In this document: one piece after another, positions 52,257-62,020 of the stretch
Layout: each line of letters begins with the position of its first letter
Numbering within the stretch: the stretch's first letter is position 1
From: Ustilaginoidea virens
Lineage: Eukaryota; Ascomycota; Sordariomycetes; Hypocreales; Clavicipitaceae
Assembly (NCBI RefSeq): GCF_000687475.1
Contig: NC_057318.1
Coordinates: 5,890,001 to 5,954,000 of the forward strand
Direction: 5' to 3'
DNA length: 64,000 nt
Made by a program: the position numbers and the translations under genes
Notes under the pieces: generated by a model
Database searches by the model: none
The model's input: the letters and a program-made list of their open reading frames with translations, nothing else
What the model was told of the DNA's origin: nothing

Positions 52257-55200
52257 GTTTCTGATCGTCGAGTTCGCTTAACGGTGCGATGTTGGCCAGT
52301 TAGCTTTTATCAAGTCTGGCCTGATGCTGCTCGTTGAAGGAATCAGGAACGTCGACGAAGGGCATTGTTGCCGCGTCCCAAGGGAGTCAGTGCTTAGCAA
52401 TCATTAAACCAGGTGCGGGGAGGGAAAATGGCAGCTGGCGGTGTTCCTGTCGATGTCCAGGCGATGTCGTCGCAGGAACAAGAACCCACACAGCCAAAGT
52501 GGAATGATTAGTTTTTGAGGCTGTAAGTTTTCGAGTTAAGGATGATTCTTGTTGTCAAGTTGTTTGAATACTCAAGTTAGGCGAGGAAGTTCGTGACTTG
52601 TGTGCAATGCTGTACTGTAACGCGTAAAGGTCCACAGAGCAAGGGTGTTTCAGAGAGGTGTAGTGTAGCATGTAGGAATTGAACAGTACGGCTGTTTGCA
52701 GAATGCTACGACCTCGGAAATCGCTTAGGATCTAATGAGAGACAGCGGGGCGGATTGCGTATCGGTCGAAAAGCGCAAAGTCTGACGATGTAAGATGTCG
52801 AATTAAAAACCCTTTGGCAGTCGCACGTAAATTTTTGATTCTAGTCGTTGAATTAAGTGTCGTGTGACGAATTGGACTCGGGGATGTTTCCGTTCGTACC
52901 GGCTGCCCTGGGTCTACAGAGCAGGTAAGTCTTTCACTCTACCAAGGCAAGATAAATCGAGAACGGATGGCCTGATGGAGGGCGCAAATCGAGACGGAAT
53001 GACTTGAGAGTGCATGTCAGCCAGGTACGAACGAGGAGGTCGAGGGGGATGTGTGGCTCGATTGGGAGACGGGAGGTGGGTGATGGAGGGCAAGGCGGGA
53101 ATTCTGTTAAAATGGCCTGGGCCGTCGTCAACTTGGGAGGAGGAAGGTACGGAGTACAGAGTGCGGTTACGGCACGGTTACTACGGTACGTACCTATTAT
53201 AAGCTAGGCGACTTGGAAGGTGTCTGTCTGTCTGGTGTTAGGTACAAGTCTGGTCGGTCTGGTATTGCCCTTGTCCATGCACACTCACTGGGTTCAGAGG
53301 ACAAATTGCAGGCCCTGGATGGACTGTCGGGCCTCTCAATCCTCTCTCCGCTCTCCGCTCAGTGGGGTGGAGCAGGCCGACCCCACTAGAGCGTGGCCGC
53401 CGCGAGTCGCGTTAGCGGGTGTTTGCTGATTCTAGGTACGGAGTACTCCGTCGTGGTGCAACGCTAGGTACCTTGAATAATAAGAGGCAGCACTGAGGTT
53501 CTTGGTATTGATGCTTGATAAAAACGGTCCAGTCCCTCTCTTCTAGTCGGCACTTACTGAGCAATTACCGTTATGGTGTATCGGAGCGCTGCTTGCGCGC
53601 TGAAGTACTTCCCTACCGCTGATAGGTACCTTACATGTAGGTACCCAATTGTCGAAGCAAATGGCGCGTCTCGCCGAATCATTGGACAGTTACGGAGGAC
53701 GGAGTACAGCGAACGGATCCGAGCAAGACCCATGCTGATCCGCATGCCTAGCGCCTAGCCTGCTACCTGCCCAACCTAAGGTCAAGATGTGGCAATTCCT
53801 TTGTGGTGATTGACTAATGGTTGTGTGGGCTTATTGATGGCTGTGTCCTCGAAGGTCTCTCGCAGTGCAACCGAAAAACATTGACGTCTGGTATCTTTTC
53901 GCCAGAGGGCTTTTATTAATCAGACTGGTCTTTCAAGACTCCGTCCTGAATGATGGATTTTCAAGTTTGCAATGCGAGAGAACTTTGGCAAATTGGTTCC
54001 CCACCATGACGTGAGTCCACTGCACGCTACCCGGGCAGGCACTTTTAAAAGAGGTACCTAAGATAAGGCTAGAGGTACCTAGGTACCTACCTACCTGCAT
54101 CGCGCGCGAATCCGCATATTAGGAATAGTTTTCAAACTCGTCGGATCCAACCACTCACTCACTACGGAGTACAAGACGCTAAAATGCGATCGATGCAGCT
54201 TGGTAAAGAGATTTTGTTCTTGCTTTACGAGGTCGTATTTAACCAGTGGGCGCGCGGCGGCAGGCGACGCCGACCTACCTGATGGTACGCGGCCAGCCAC
54301 CAAGCCCACTAAGCGCTGCCTCCTTCTTTTTTTTTTTTTTGTTAAGGTTCAAAAGGGGACTGGAGGGTTGTGCTTCAAATTTTCGAAAGTTCCTGCAATT
54401 AAAAGTGGGTATTTTGCCAAGCCAGGCCAAGGAACTCCATGCTGGACAGACATGAACCCCGCACACAAAATCATGGGCGGTTGGCTCCCGTCTTTGCAGC
54501 AACTGGTCATGTCTGGTACCTACAGACTACAGCGTACACGGACAGGTACGGGACCACGGGTAACAGCACAGTTCCGCCGCCAGGGGGGGGGGAGGGGGAC
54601 CGGGGGTTTGAGGGCGCGCCAGCTCCCGCTCTGGAGAGAACATTGAAGGTACCGAGTACTTGGCTAATGCATTGCCTGTCTGGGACGAAACCGGACTTTT
54701 GGGACAACCCTTTGAGACCCTTTGCTGCCTTTTGCCGCCCTGGATCGAAAGTGCTCAGGTCGATCGCGGGGCGGTGGATGAGATGAGCAGGGCGGCCGGT
54801 AGCGGCTGTCATGCTGGCATAAGCCAGGCGCCAGTGGAGCCAAATTGTCAAATTGGCGTCCGCTGTCAACGTGCTGAGAAGTCACCAGACGCCACAAGAT
54901 CAGCTGAATCATGCCCTGCTCCTGCCCTGCTCTGGCCAAGATGAGAATGGCCAAAGGGGGGGAACAAAGAAGAGCCTTGACATGGTTTCTGATTTGACTG
55001 CGGCAAGAGATGACCCCATGGATATACCACGTTGAAAAAATAATGTTTGATGGTGTCATTGCACTGTTCCGTGTCCGCAGAGACGAGGCGAGGCGAGGCA
55101 TCCATCATCCATCATCCATCATCCTCTTGAACCCGGCCCCACCAGAATGAGAAGCGGGGGATGTGGACAGGAACAGGCTGGGAATAGGACTGGGAATATT

Positions 55201-55465
55201 ACGTAGCAGTCTGGTAGAAGCTGGTGCATGGCAGGTGCGAAGCCGCTTTTACTAAGCGGGAGGCAGGAGGTTGGGTAGGCTTAGGAGGTAATTGAGACCT
55301 AACCTTAGGTTAGGTAAGTTCAACACCAACGGTTAGGCTAGCTCGTTTGCAGCAGTCCTTCACGTCTTTCCGCTGGCCTGTCCTCATCGCTTGGTTTCGG
55401 CAACCAACATCGTCACCCGTCGCCAGCGGAGCATCGTAACGCAGCTTTCTCTTGGAGACTGGGAC
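52257..55465. promoter_or_regulatory. Long divergent gene-free region upstream of the D-amino-acid oxidase gene
   Basis: 3.2 kb between two outward-transcribed genes. The left third is moderately AT-rich. From 53130 on there are repeated TACGGAGTAC copies (53147-53157, 53436-53451, 53691-53708, 54163-54172), GGTACCTA clusters (53620-53645, 54051-54095), a T-run (54328-54341), G-run (54584-54592), CATCCATC repeats (55093-55122) and CCTAACCT-T-AGGTTAGG (55298-55314). Open frames here have no recognisable content. Confidence 0.5.
54051..54095. repeat. GAGGTACCTA / TACCTACC repeat cluster
   Basis: Two GAGGTACCTA copies separated by a short spacer, followed by GGTACCTACCTACC; same word set as the clusters at 3.1 and 36.9 kb. 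Confidence 0.7.
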
Positions 55466-56870
55466 CATGGCAAACACCATCATCGTAGTAGTGGGGTGAG
55501 CTTTCAATCGCGGCTTTGAAATCGCTTCTAGCCTAGGAATAACTCCCTGACTGATTGATTGCTAGCGCCGGCGTGAGTGGCCTGACGACGGCATTGCTGC
55601 TGTCGAGGAACAAGGCAAACGACGTGACAATCATCGCCAAGCACATGCCTGGAGACTGCGACATTGAATATGCGTCTCCATGGGCTGGCGCCAATTTCCT
55701 ACCGTAGGTGCTGCCCTCTTTTCTTTTTCTGTCCCTCTTCTTTCCCGCTCGGCGCCCGAATCGGGCCATAACTGTAGCCTTGCTGCCAGGAATCGACCCA
55801 CATGATGAGTTGACACTGGCACTATATAGCATGTCAACCCGAGACAACAGTAGATGGGAGAGACGGACATGGCCAGAGATATCAAGACTTGCAAAGGAAG
55901 TTCCCGAAGCAGGCATTCACTTTCAACGTAACGGGCATCGATTCTCAACGCCCCCCCCCCCCCCCCCCAGGCGTGTCCCCCAGCAGGCACGCTCGTTGGC
56001 AACCGTTCTTTGGAAATACTAACTCGATGCTAAATCCCGACAGCAACACGTATTTTAAGACGAGACAAGGATATGCAAGGACCATCGTGTCCGATCGACC
56101 CCATTTTCGATCGCGACCCATGGTTCCAAACTCTTCTACCAGGTTTCAGAGAATTGAGCGCCGCCGAAATCCCAAAGGGTCATGACTCAGGTGTTGAATT
56201 CACGAGCGTTTGTATCAACACGGCATTGTATCTTCAGTGGCTTGTCGGGCAATGTCTCAGAAACGGTGTTGTGTTCAAGCGAGCCGTCATATCCCACATC
56301 AAGGAAGCCAAGACGTCCAGTCACACCGGAAAGCACGCCTCCATCATTATCAACGCTACGGGCCTGGGGTCTCTCAAACTAGGCGGAGTGCAAGATGAGA
56401 CCATGGCCCCTAGCCGCGGCCAACTCGTCCTGGTCCGCAACGAGCTCCAGCCCATGTTTACAACGTCCGGTACCGAAGACGGCATGACAGAGCTTCTTTA
56501 TACCATGCAGCGTCCCGCAGGAGGTGGTACCGTTTTGGGAGGTACTTACGACATCGGCAACTGGGAGTCTGTGCCTGACCCGAACATTGCTCTGCGCATC
56601 ATGCAACGAGTCGTGGACCTGTGCCCTGAAATTGCACATGGCAAAGGTATCCAGGGGCTCAGCGTTATCAGGCATGTAGCCGGTTTGAGGCCGTACAGAA
56701 AGTCTGGTGTCAGGGTAGAGAAGGAGAGGCTTGATGATGCCACGTGGATTGTGCACAACTATGGCCATGCAGGCTGGGGATATCAGGGTTCTTATGGATG
56801 TGCCGAAGGCGTGGTTGAGCTGGTCAACGAAGTGAAGGGAGAGAATGGGGAGCATCTCCAGATGGCCTAA
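55466..56870 (+). CDS. D-amino-acid oxidase
   Basis: Exons 55466-55494, 55566-55703, 55830-55927 and 56044-56870, introns 71, 126 and 116 bp; 363 residues. The N-terminal FAD motif VVVGAGVSGLTTALLLS is rebuilt across intron 1. Later parts: DIEYASPWAGANFLPMSTRDNSRWERRTWPE, HFQPTRILRRDKD, FTSVCINTALYLQWLVGQC, GTVLGGTYDIGNWESVPDPN, the substrate-carboxylate Arg in VAGLRPYRKSGVRVEKE, and VHNYGHAGWGYQGSYG. The enzyme oxidises D-amino acids to keto acids with hydrogen peroxide. The C-terminus reads GEHLQMA and has no SKL-type peroxisomal signal, which most fungal DAAOs have; the FAD core is intact. Intron 3 contains a C-rich tract. The least sure junction is exon 3-4. Confidence 0.9.
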
Positions 56871-57319
56871 CTCTTCATCTTCACCTGGGAATGAAACGAA
56901 ACATTCATGCAGAGGGCGAGGGGGGATGTCAAAAAGGGGGGAAGCATATATTAAAGGAAAACGAAAGAGCTTGGGAAATAGAGGTACCTGTTGACTGTCC
57001 AGAGTCCTCTGTCAGTACGGAGTAGGTGCTGATACATACATGTATGTACCTTCTCCAGGCGGTCCCGCTGCGTAGACCCGTAGGGTGGGTACATCTGGAT
57101 GCAGGGACGGCAAATCCAGCGTCTACTCCGTACTCCGTACATGGCCCGCCAATCACCGACCTCACGTACAGCAGGGGCATCACCGAGAAACGAATAAATA
57201 ACTTGGTGACCATGTCAATGCAAAGTAAAACCTGCCACCGCAATCTCGACGCGCATTGCGACCCTCACATTGCTAACTGCATCAAGCCTTCTCGGCCGCA
57301 CATTTGTCGCACGGTTCCC
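56871..57319. promoter_or_regulatory. Spacer between D-amino-acid oxidase and ALG3
   Basis: 449 bp in tandem orientation with motif copies GTACGGAGTA (57015-57024) and TACTCCGTACTCCGTAC (57124-57140). No gene. Confidence 0.55.
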
Positions 57320-58853
57320 ATGGCGCGACCGGGCCAGCCTCTGTATAAACGAGCCTGGCATTTTGCGCTGGACGTTGCAAGCGGTCGACATGCTCTGTCG
57401 AAGCTGGTTCCTATGGCTCTGTGGGCAGCCGATGCTGCGCTCTGTGCCGTGGTTATCTGGAAAATCCCGTGTAAGCTTGCAGTTCAGATGCCACCCCCCC
57501 CTTGTCCGTCTCGAAAGACTTCTGATGTAGGAGCATCGCGGTGTCAGACACCGAAATCGACTGGGTTGCGTATATGGAGCAGGTTGCCCAGGTTGTCTCG
57601 GGGGAACGAGATTACACAAAAATCAAAGGTGGCACGGGGCCGCTGGTTTATCCAGCTGCTCATGTCTACACGTACACGGGGCTTTACTACCTGACGAACC
57701 ACGGGAAGGACATTCTTCATGCCCAGCAGATATTTGCAGCTCTTTATCTGGCGACGCTGGCAGTGGTCATGCTGTGTTATTGGCAAGCCAAGGTGGGTGA
57801 TGTTGATGTTGATGTTGAAGAGGAAAGGGGGAAAAAAAACGCCTAGAGAGGGGGGGAGAGAGAGAGAGAGAGAGGGCGCAAAGACATGCTGAACTGGAAT
57901 AGGGGCCGCCGTATGGAAGTTGCTAATCAAGGCGAATCCAGGTCCCGCCATACATCTTTCCACTGTTGATCCTATCCAAACGCCTCCATAGCGTCTTCCT
58001 TCTCCGATGCTTCAACGACTGCTTTGCCACCTTTTTTTTCTGGCTAGCACTATTCTGCTTCCAGAAAAGACAGTGGACGCTGGGCAGCCTTGCGTACAGC
58101 TGGGGCCTGGGCATCAAGATGTCCCTGCTGCTTTCCCTTCCGGCCGTCGCCGTCGTGCTTCTTCTCGGAAGAGGGTTTGGCGGCAGTCTTCGCCTGGCCG
58201 CCCTCATGGCGCAGCTGCAGCTTGCCATGGCGGTTCCGTTCCTGTCGACAAATTGGAAAGGGTACTTGGGGAGGGCCTTTGAGCTTTCACGGCAGTTCAA
58301 GTTTGAATGGACAGTGAATTGGCGCATGCTGGGGGAAGGCTTGTTCCTGAGCAAGCATTTCGCCCTGACGCTTCTAGTCCTGCACGCATTGGTGCTCCTC
58401 GTCTTCATCAGCGCCAGGTGGCTCCGGCCGGCGAACCGATCAATGGCGTCGTTGATGCCGCCCATGCTCCGCGGCAAATCACCTTTTAGCAAGTCGGAGC
58501 AAGTCTGGGTTTCCAAGCGAGTGACTCCCGAGTACGTCATGACGACAATTCTCTCGGCCAACGTCATTGGCCTCCTTTTTGCTAGATCTCTGCACTACCA
58601 GTTCTATGCGTACCTAGCCTGGGCAACTCCGTATCTGCTGTGGAGGGCCTGGCCGTACACGCCTGCCGTCTACCTGCTGTGGGCGGTGCAAGAAGCCGCT
58701 TGGAATACATTCCCGAGCACAGATCTCAGCTCGGCGGCAGCGGTAAACGTGCTCGTGGTAACGGTTGTCCTGGTCTATTTCAAGGCCGTCGATCCCGCCA
58801 AGCCTGGAGGGCCCGACCATTCGGCGGGGACTACAACAAAGAAGACGCGGTAA
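57320..58853 (+). CDS. ALG3: Dol-P-Man:Man5GlcNAc2-PP-Dol alpha-1,3-mannosyltransferase
   Basis: Exons 57320-57470, 57548-57792 and 57942-58853, introns 77 and 149 bp; 435 residues, about the family length. Joins rebuild [57 protein letters not shown], and [34 protein letters not shown]; both are ALG3 hallmarks. Several membrane segments follow ([42 protein letters not shown] and a C-terminal hydrophobic pair). The ER enzyme adds the sixth mannose during assembly of the N-glycan precursor. Intron 2 contains GATGTT and GA repeats and a TGCTAATC branch site. It ends 44 bp from the stop of the opposed EIF1AD-like gene. Confidence 0.95.
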
Positions 58854-58897
58854 CGTGGAGGCAGACAGGGGTCTTGAGGCATCTTGACAAGGCACGG

Positions 58898-59390
58898 TCA
58901 ATCTTCATGTTCCGAGTCGCTCGGCGGCATCCTCCCGACGTTGGAGGAGCTGTCGTCGCCGTCGTCGACCAGGTCGTACGCTGGCTTGCCGAATTCCTTT
59001 GGCCTACAAGAGATGCCCTTGTCAGCGCTTGCACCCGGAACACGTCTTTTTTCCTCGCGTGCTTTGGGGGCTGCCATACCAGTACGGCTGCTTCCGCCAG
59101 AGCTTCTCGTCTCGAACGACGTTGACGATTTCGCCTTGGGCGCGGCTGTCACGCGGCCCCGGGGCGTATCTCTCCGCCAGGACGTAGCCGCCGCGCCTGA
59201 TCCAGATGGTGTTGCGGAAGCGCTGGGCGAGCTCTAGCACGACCGGCTTGCGGTCCGGGAGCTCGCAGGTGTAGAGGTTGTTGCCTTCCGGCTTGACCAC
59301 GCGGACGAGCGACTGGTTGGGCGGGAGGGTTTCCGGAGGCGTCAACGTCTCCTCGGCGGCTGCCAGGACGTTGCGCTTGGGCTTTCCCAT
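58898..59390 (-). CDS. EIF1AD/eIF1A-like S1 RNA-binding protein
   Basis: Exons 59390-59080 and 59003-58898, intron 76 bp; 138 residues. It opens MGKPKRNVLAAAEETLTPPE and has an S1/eIF1A-type OB-fold core: LVRVVKPEGNNLYTCELPDRKPVVLELAQRFRNTIWIRRGGYVLAERY. The join (TAC TG / G CCA) yields WRKQPYWPKEFGKPAYDLVDDGDDSSSNVGRMPPSDSEHED, the acidic Ser-rich tail seen in EIF1AD homologues. These proteins bind RNA and are linked to late 40S ribosome maturation; a translation role is otherwise unproven. An upstream ATG at 59618 in the same frame would run through a (CAGACA)n-like repeat and Lys-rich sequence and was rejected. Lacks the long N-terminal tail of true eIF1A. Confidence 0.88.
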
Positions 59391-60348
59391 GCCTGAAGAC
59401 TTTGTAGGGTGTTGTGTCCAGCGGCCCTGGAACAGATTCGTAGCCTCGACTGCCTCTTGTCGCTCTTTTCTCCTCTGTGTCTGTGTCTGCGTCTGCGTCT
59501 GTCTGTGTTTTTTTTTTGTTTTTTTCTTTTTTCCTTTGCTTTTCTTTGTTCCCGCTTTTTGGTTTTTTATTTTAAAAAAAACCCCAGACCTCTTTTTCCC
59601 CCCCCCCTTGGGATTCATTAAGTGGGATTCATTAAGTGGGGACCGTCAAATTTCTGCCCCGCAGCCACGGGCAGACACAAGCCGCCCGCGTTCTCTTTCA
59701 TGTCTTGCGATGTTTTGTTTCTCCACACTGTGAAGATGATGCTCCTTGGATGACGGTTTAGGCTTCCCTTGGTCAAGTATCCATGCGCCTCATGTTCATC
59801 TCGGTACAAAGGCTGAACATCCGGACTCCTATACACAGCAAGCGTATTGGCCCACGTGCGACAGACATGTTTCCGTCTTACTCCGGACTCGGCAGTTTTG
59901 ATCTGGCCCGCTCAACGCCACACCCGACAGCTTCCGCGACTGCCCGATGCAAGTCTCGCGTAGATAACTGCATCGCGACCCTGGGTGGTTGCAACAAGGT
60001 CCTGGTCACTAGGACTCGCATGGTCTCCGATCGGGAAGTGCAGTGTCAGCCAGTTGCTGGCGGACGGCAGCCCTGACATGCTTCCAATTTTTCAGAGCAG
60101 CAGAAGAAAATGCCAGTCCCAGTTGCCGAGACGAAGTTTTTTCCCAAGTCTATCAATGTTCTAGTCTAGCTGCCGCAAAATATCCCGAGGGTCCGGCCGT
60201 AATGCAGAGTGCCCAGTCTAGTTCGACGGAATTCGTTGCTGGTTGAGGAATAAAAGATTTTGCTCCCTCTTCGTACAACTCACAGTCTCAGGCTGATTTC
60301 TCCTTCCTTGTCAACGCAGTGTACTGCTACCACGCCGATTTCGCTTCC
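59391..60348. other. Gene-free region between the EIF1AD-like and HAD phosphatase genes
   Basis: 958 bp; EIF1AD-like promoter with a GTCTGT/GTCTGC hexamer array (59475-59508) and T-rich (59508-59575) then C-rich (59600-59607) tracts; direct repeat GGGATTCATTAAGTGGG (59610-59640). No gene supported. Confidence 0.55.
59475..59508. repeat. GTCTGT/GTCTGC hexanucleotide array
   Basis: Five to six hexamers within the EIF1AD-like gene leader or promoter. Confidence 0.85.
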
Positions 60349-61298
60349 TCATATGCGACCCTTGGCAGCCTCCTGAACGGTCATCTTCCCAGCAGCGATA
60401 TCCTTGACGGTTTGGGAGATGCTGCTCCAGTCTGTAAAGGTGACAAAGGGGACGCTCTCGTTCTCGCACCATGTGACCAGGTCTGTTTCCGCGGGTATTA
60501 ATCAAGATGCATTTCTTCTTCACCAAAGCGCGCACGCCAGACCGGGTTGCCTACCTTTACCAGCCTTGGCAAAAAGCAAATCAGTTTCCTTGGCGGCAGA
60601 TAGATCGGAAACGCCGTCACCCGCGTAGAACATGGTTGGACGATTGGGCAACGAGGAGTACTTTCGGATTTCGATAGACTTGTCATGACCATGGACGCTA
60701 TTTTTTATTTCTTTAGCCAAAAAAAAAAAAGCCAGGAATAGAAAAGATGAGACATGATCAGGGTTGAATTTTCCGTCTCCAAAACGCGGAAACACTCGGG
60801 ATTGAAAAAATCTTACCTAGCATCGTGGAATTCGATTCTCCAGCCTCCCTCTTCGTTGATATTCTTCCCCTCTCGCGGTCTCACATCGTTGCTGACGATC
60901 TGGATATCCCATCCCGGCCCCAGCAGCTTGTCTAACAAGGCGCGTATGATGGGTGCCATGCCGCCGCTGAGGATAACTATGGGAACATTGTTCTCGCGCG
61001 ACCAGTCGTAAAACTCCTTGAAACCGGGATCAAGCATGATATTGCTCAAGAGTATCTCGATGCACTCGTTGTAAGGCGTGGTAATGCTGCCCATCATCTC
61101 CCGGAAGGAGTCGCGAAAGTGCATTTTGCCATTGAGAACATCCTTGTTGCCTTGGCGGCGCTTCTCGACGCCGAAGCCAAGGTTGTCCGTCATAAAGTCG
61201 TTCGAGTCGGCCGTGGTAACGGTGCCGTCAAAGTCTGTGAAGAATATGAACTTGGGATCGGTGGCGAGAGCCGGTGTGTCGGGGTGGACTGAGCCCAT
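60349..61298 (-). CDS. HAD-superfamily phosphatase (MtnX/phosphoserine-phosphatase-like)
   Basis: Exons 61298-60817, 60697-60555 and 60482-60349, introns 119 and 72 bp; 252 residues. Motif I is FFTDFDGTVTTADSND with the nucleophile Asp; motif II is VPIVILSGGMAP; motif III/IV is PTMFYAGDGVSDLSAAKETDLLFAKAGK. Joins give IEFHDASVHGHDKSIEIRK and AKAGKDLVTWCENESVPFV. The C-terminus ends TVQEAAKGRI. HAD enzymes of this shape hydrolyse small phosphate esters; candidates are phosphoserine, 2,3-diketo-methylthiopentane phosphate or phosphocholine. No residue I can see fixes the substrate. Intron 1 has a run of 12 A on the plus strand, so poly-T in sense. Divergent from SHE9. Confidence 0.88.
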
Positions 61299-62020
61299 TT
61301 CGAGGCTCGGAAATGACTGGCGCGTAAAGAAACGAGAGTCTCCTACGTTTGACGGAGAGGGTATTCGGGCTCGAGATTCCTAGGAGGTAAGCTGTGAGAG
61401 GGAGGGGGCGACGCTGAGAAGCGTTCCTTTCCTCTTATCTTTGGATCTATTTGTCAGTCAAGTTCTTGGAGGGGCAAACGAGGGCCGGGTATGCCGCAAC
61501 GCATGCTGATGAGACAACGCGCCGGGATTGAAGGCCAAGGCCTACCGAATGCGATAATGAAGTAATGAAACAATATAGCACTACCACACATGTGCAAGGA
61601 ATTGACTCAAAGTCTTGTCTGGTTCGAAACAGGCGATGGAAAGGGCCGGGCACGTCCCCGTGCCCCGCCATGCCCCTGAAGTGAGCCAGTAATGTCGTCA
61701 TGAAGGGGATGAGTTGGGCTTGGCGTTAGCTGCAGACAAAGCGCCAGGCACACCCCCCCACACCGCCAGCATCTTAGCTAACGTACGGAGTAACCTACCT
61801 TGCTCCCCCGGTGCCGAGCATCGGCCCCCTCGTGACGTTACTCCCCGAAGGCGGTCAAAGGCCCTCGGCTTATCCATGCGCGGCAGTAAGAGAACTGCAT
61901 GTGCGGGACTACGGAGTACTGATCCATGCTCCATATGGTGATCAAAATTATGCACGCCCAGATTCTGTCGAATGTACGTCGCTGCGAGTTGAAGCTGAAT
62001 CTCGTCGCCCTCTGACAGCG
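61299..62020. promoter_or_regulatory. Divergent promoter between the HAD phosphatase and SHE9
   Basis: 722 bp with two motif copies, GTACGGAGTA (61783-61792) and TACGGAGTACT (61910-61920). The open frame 61811-62020 continues into SHE9 but lacks conserved content upstream of the chosen ATG. Confidence 0.5.

Noticed and set aside
55298..55314. Telomere-like CCTAACCT-T-AGGTTAGG
   Set aside because: Only 17 bp, a short palindrome, and unlike a TTAGGG array; no chromosome-end context.
59391..59618. N-terminal extension of the EIF1AD-like protein to 59618
   Set aside because: The extension is Lys- and Gln/Thr-repeat-rich and encoded by the GTCTGT array; the family start is MGKPKRN at 59390.
61811..62020. 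70-residue upstream extension of SHE9
   Set aside because: No conserved content, and the ATG at 62021 gives a typical presequence; the upstream part also carries the dispersed motif.
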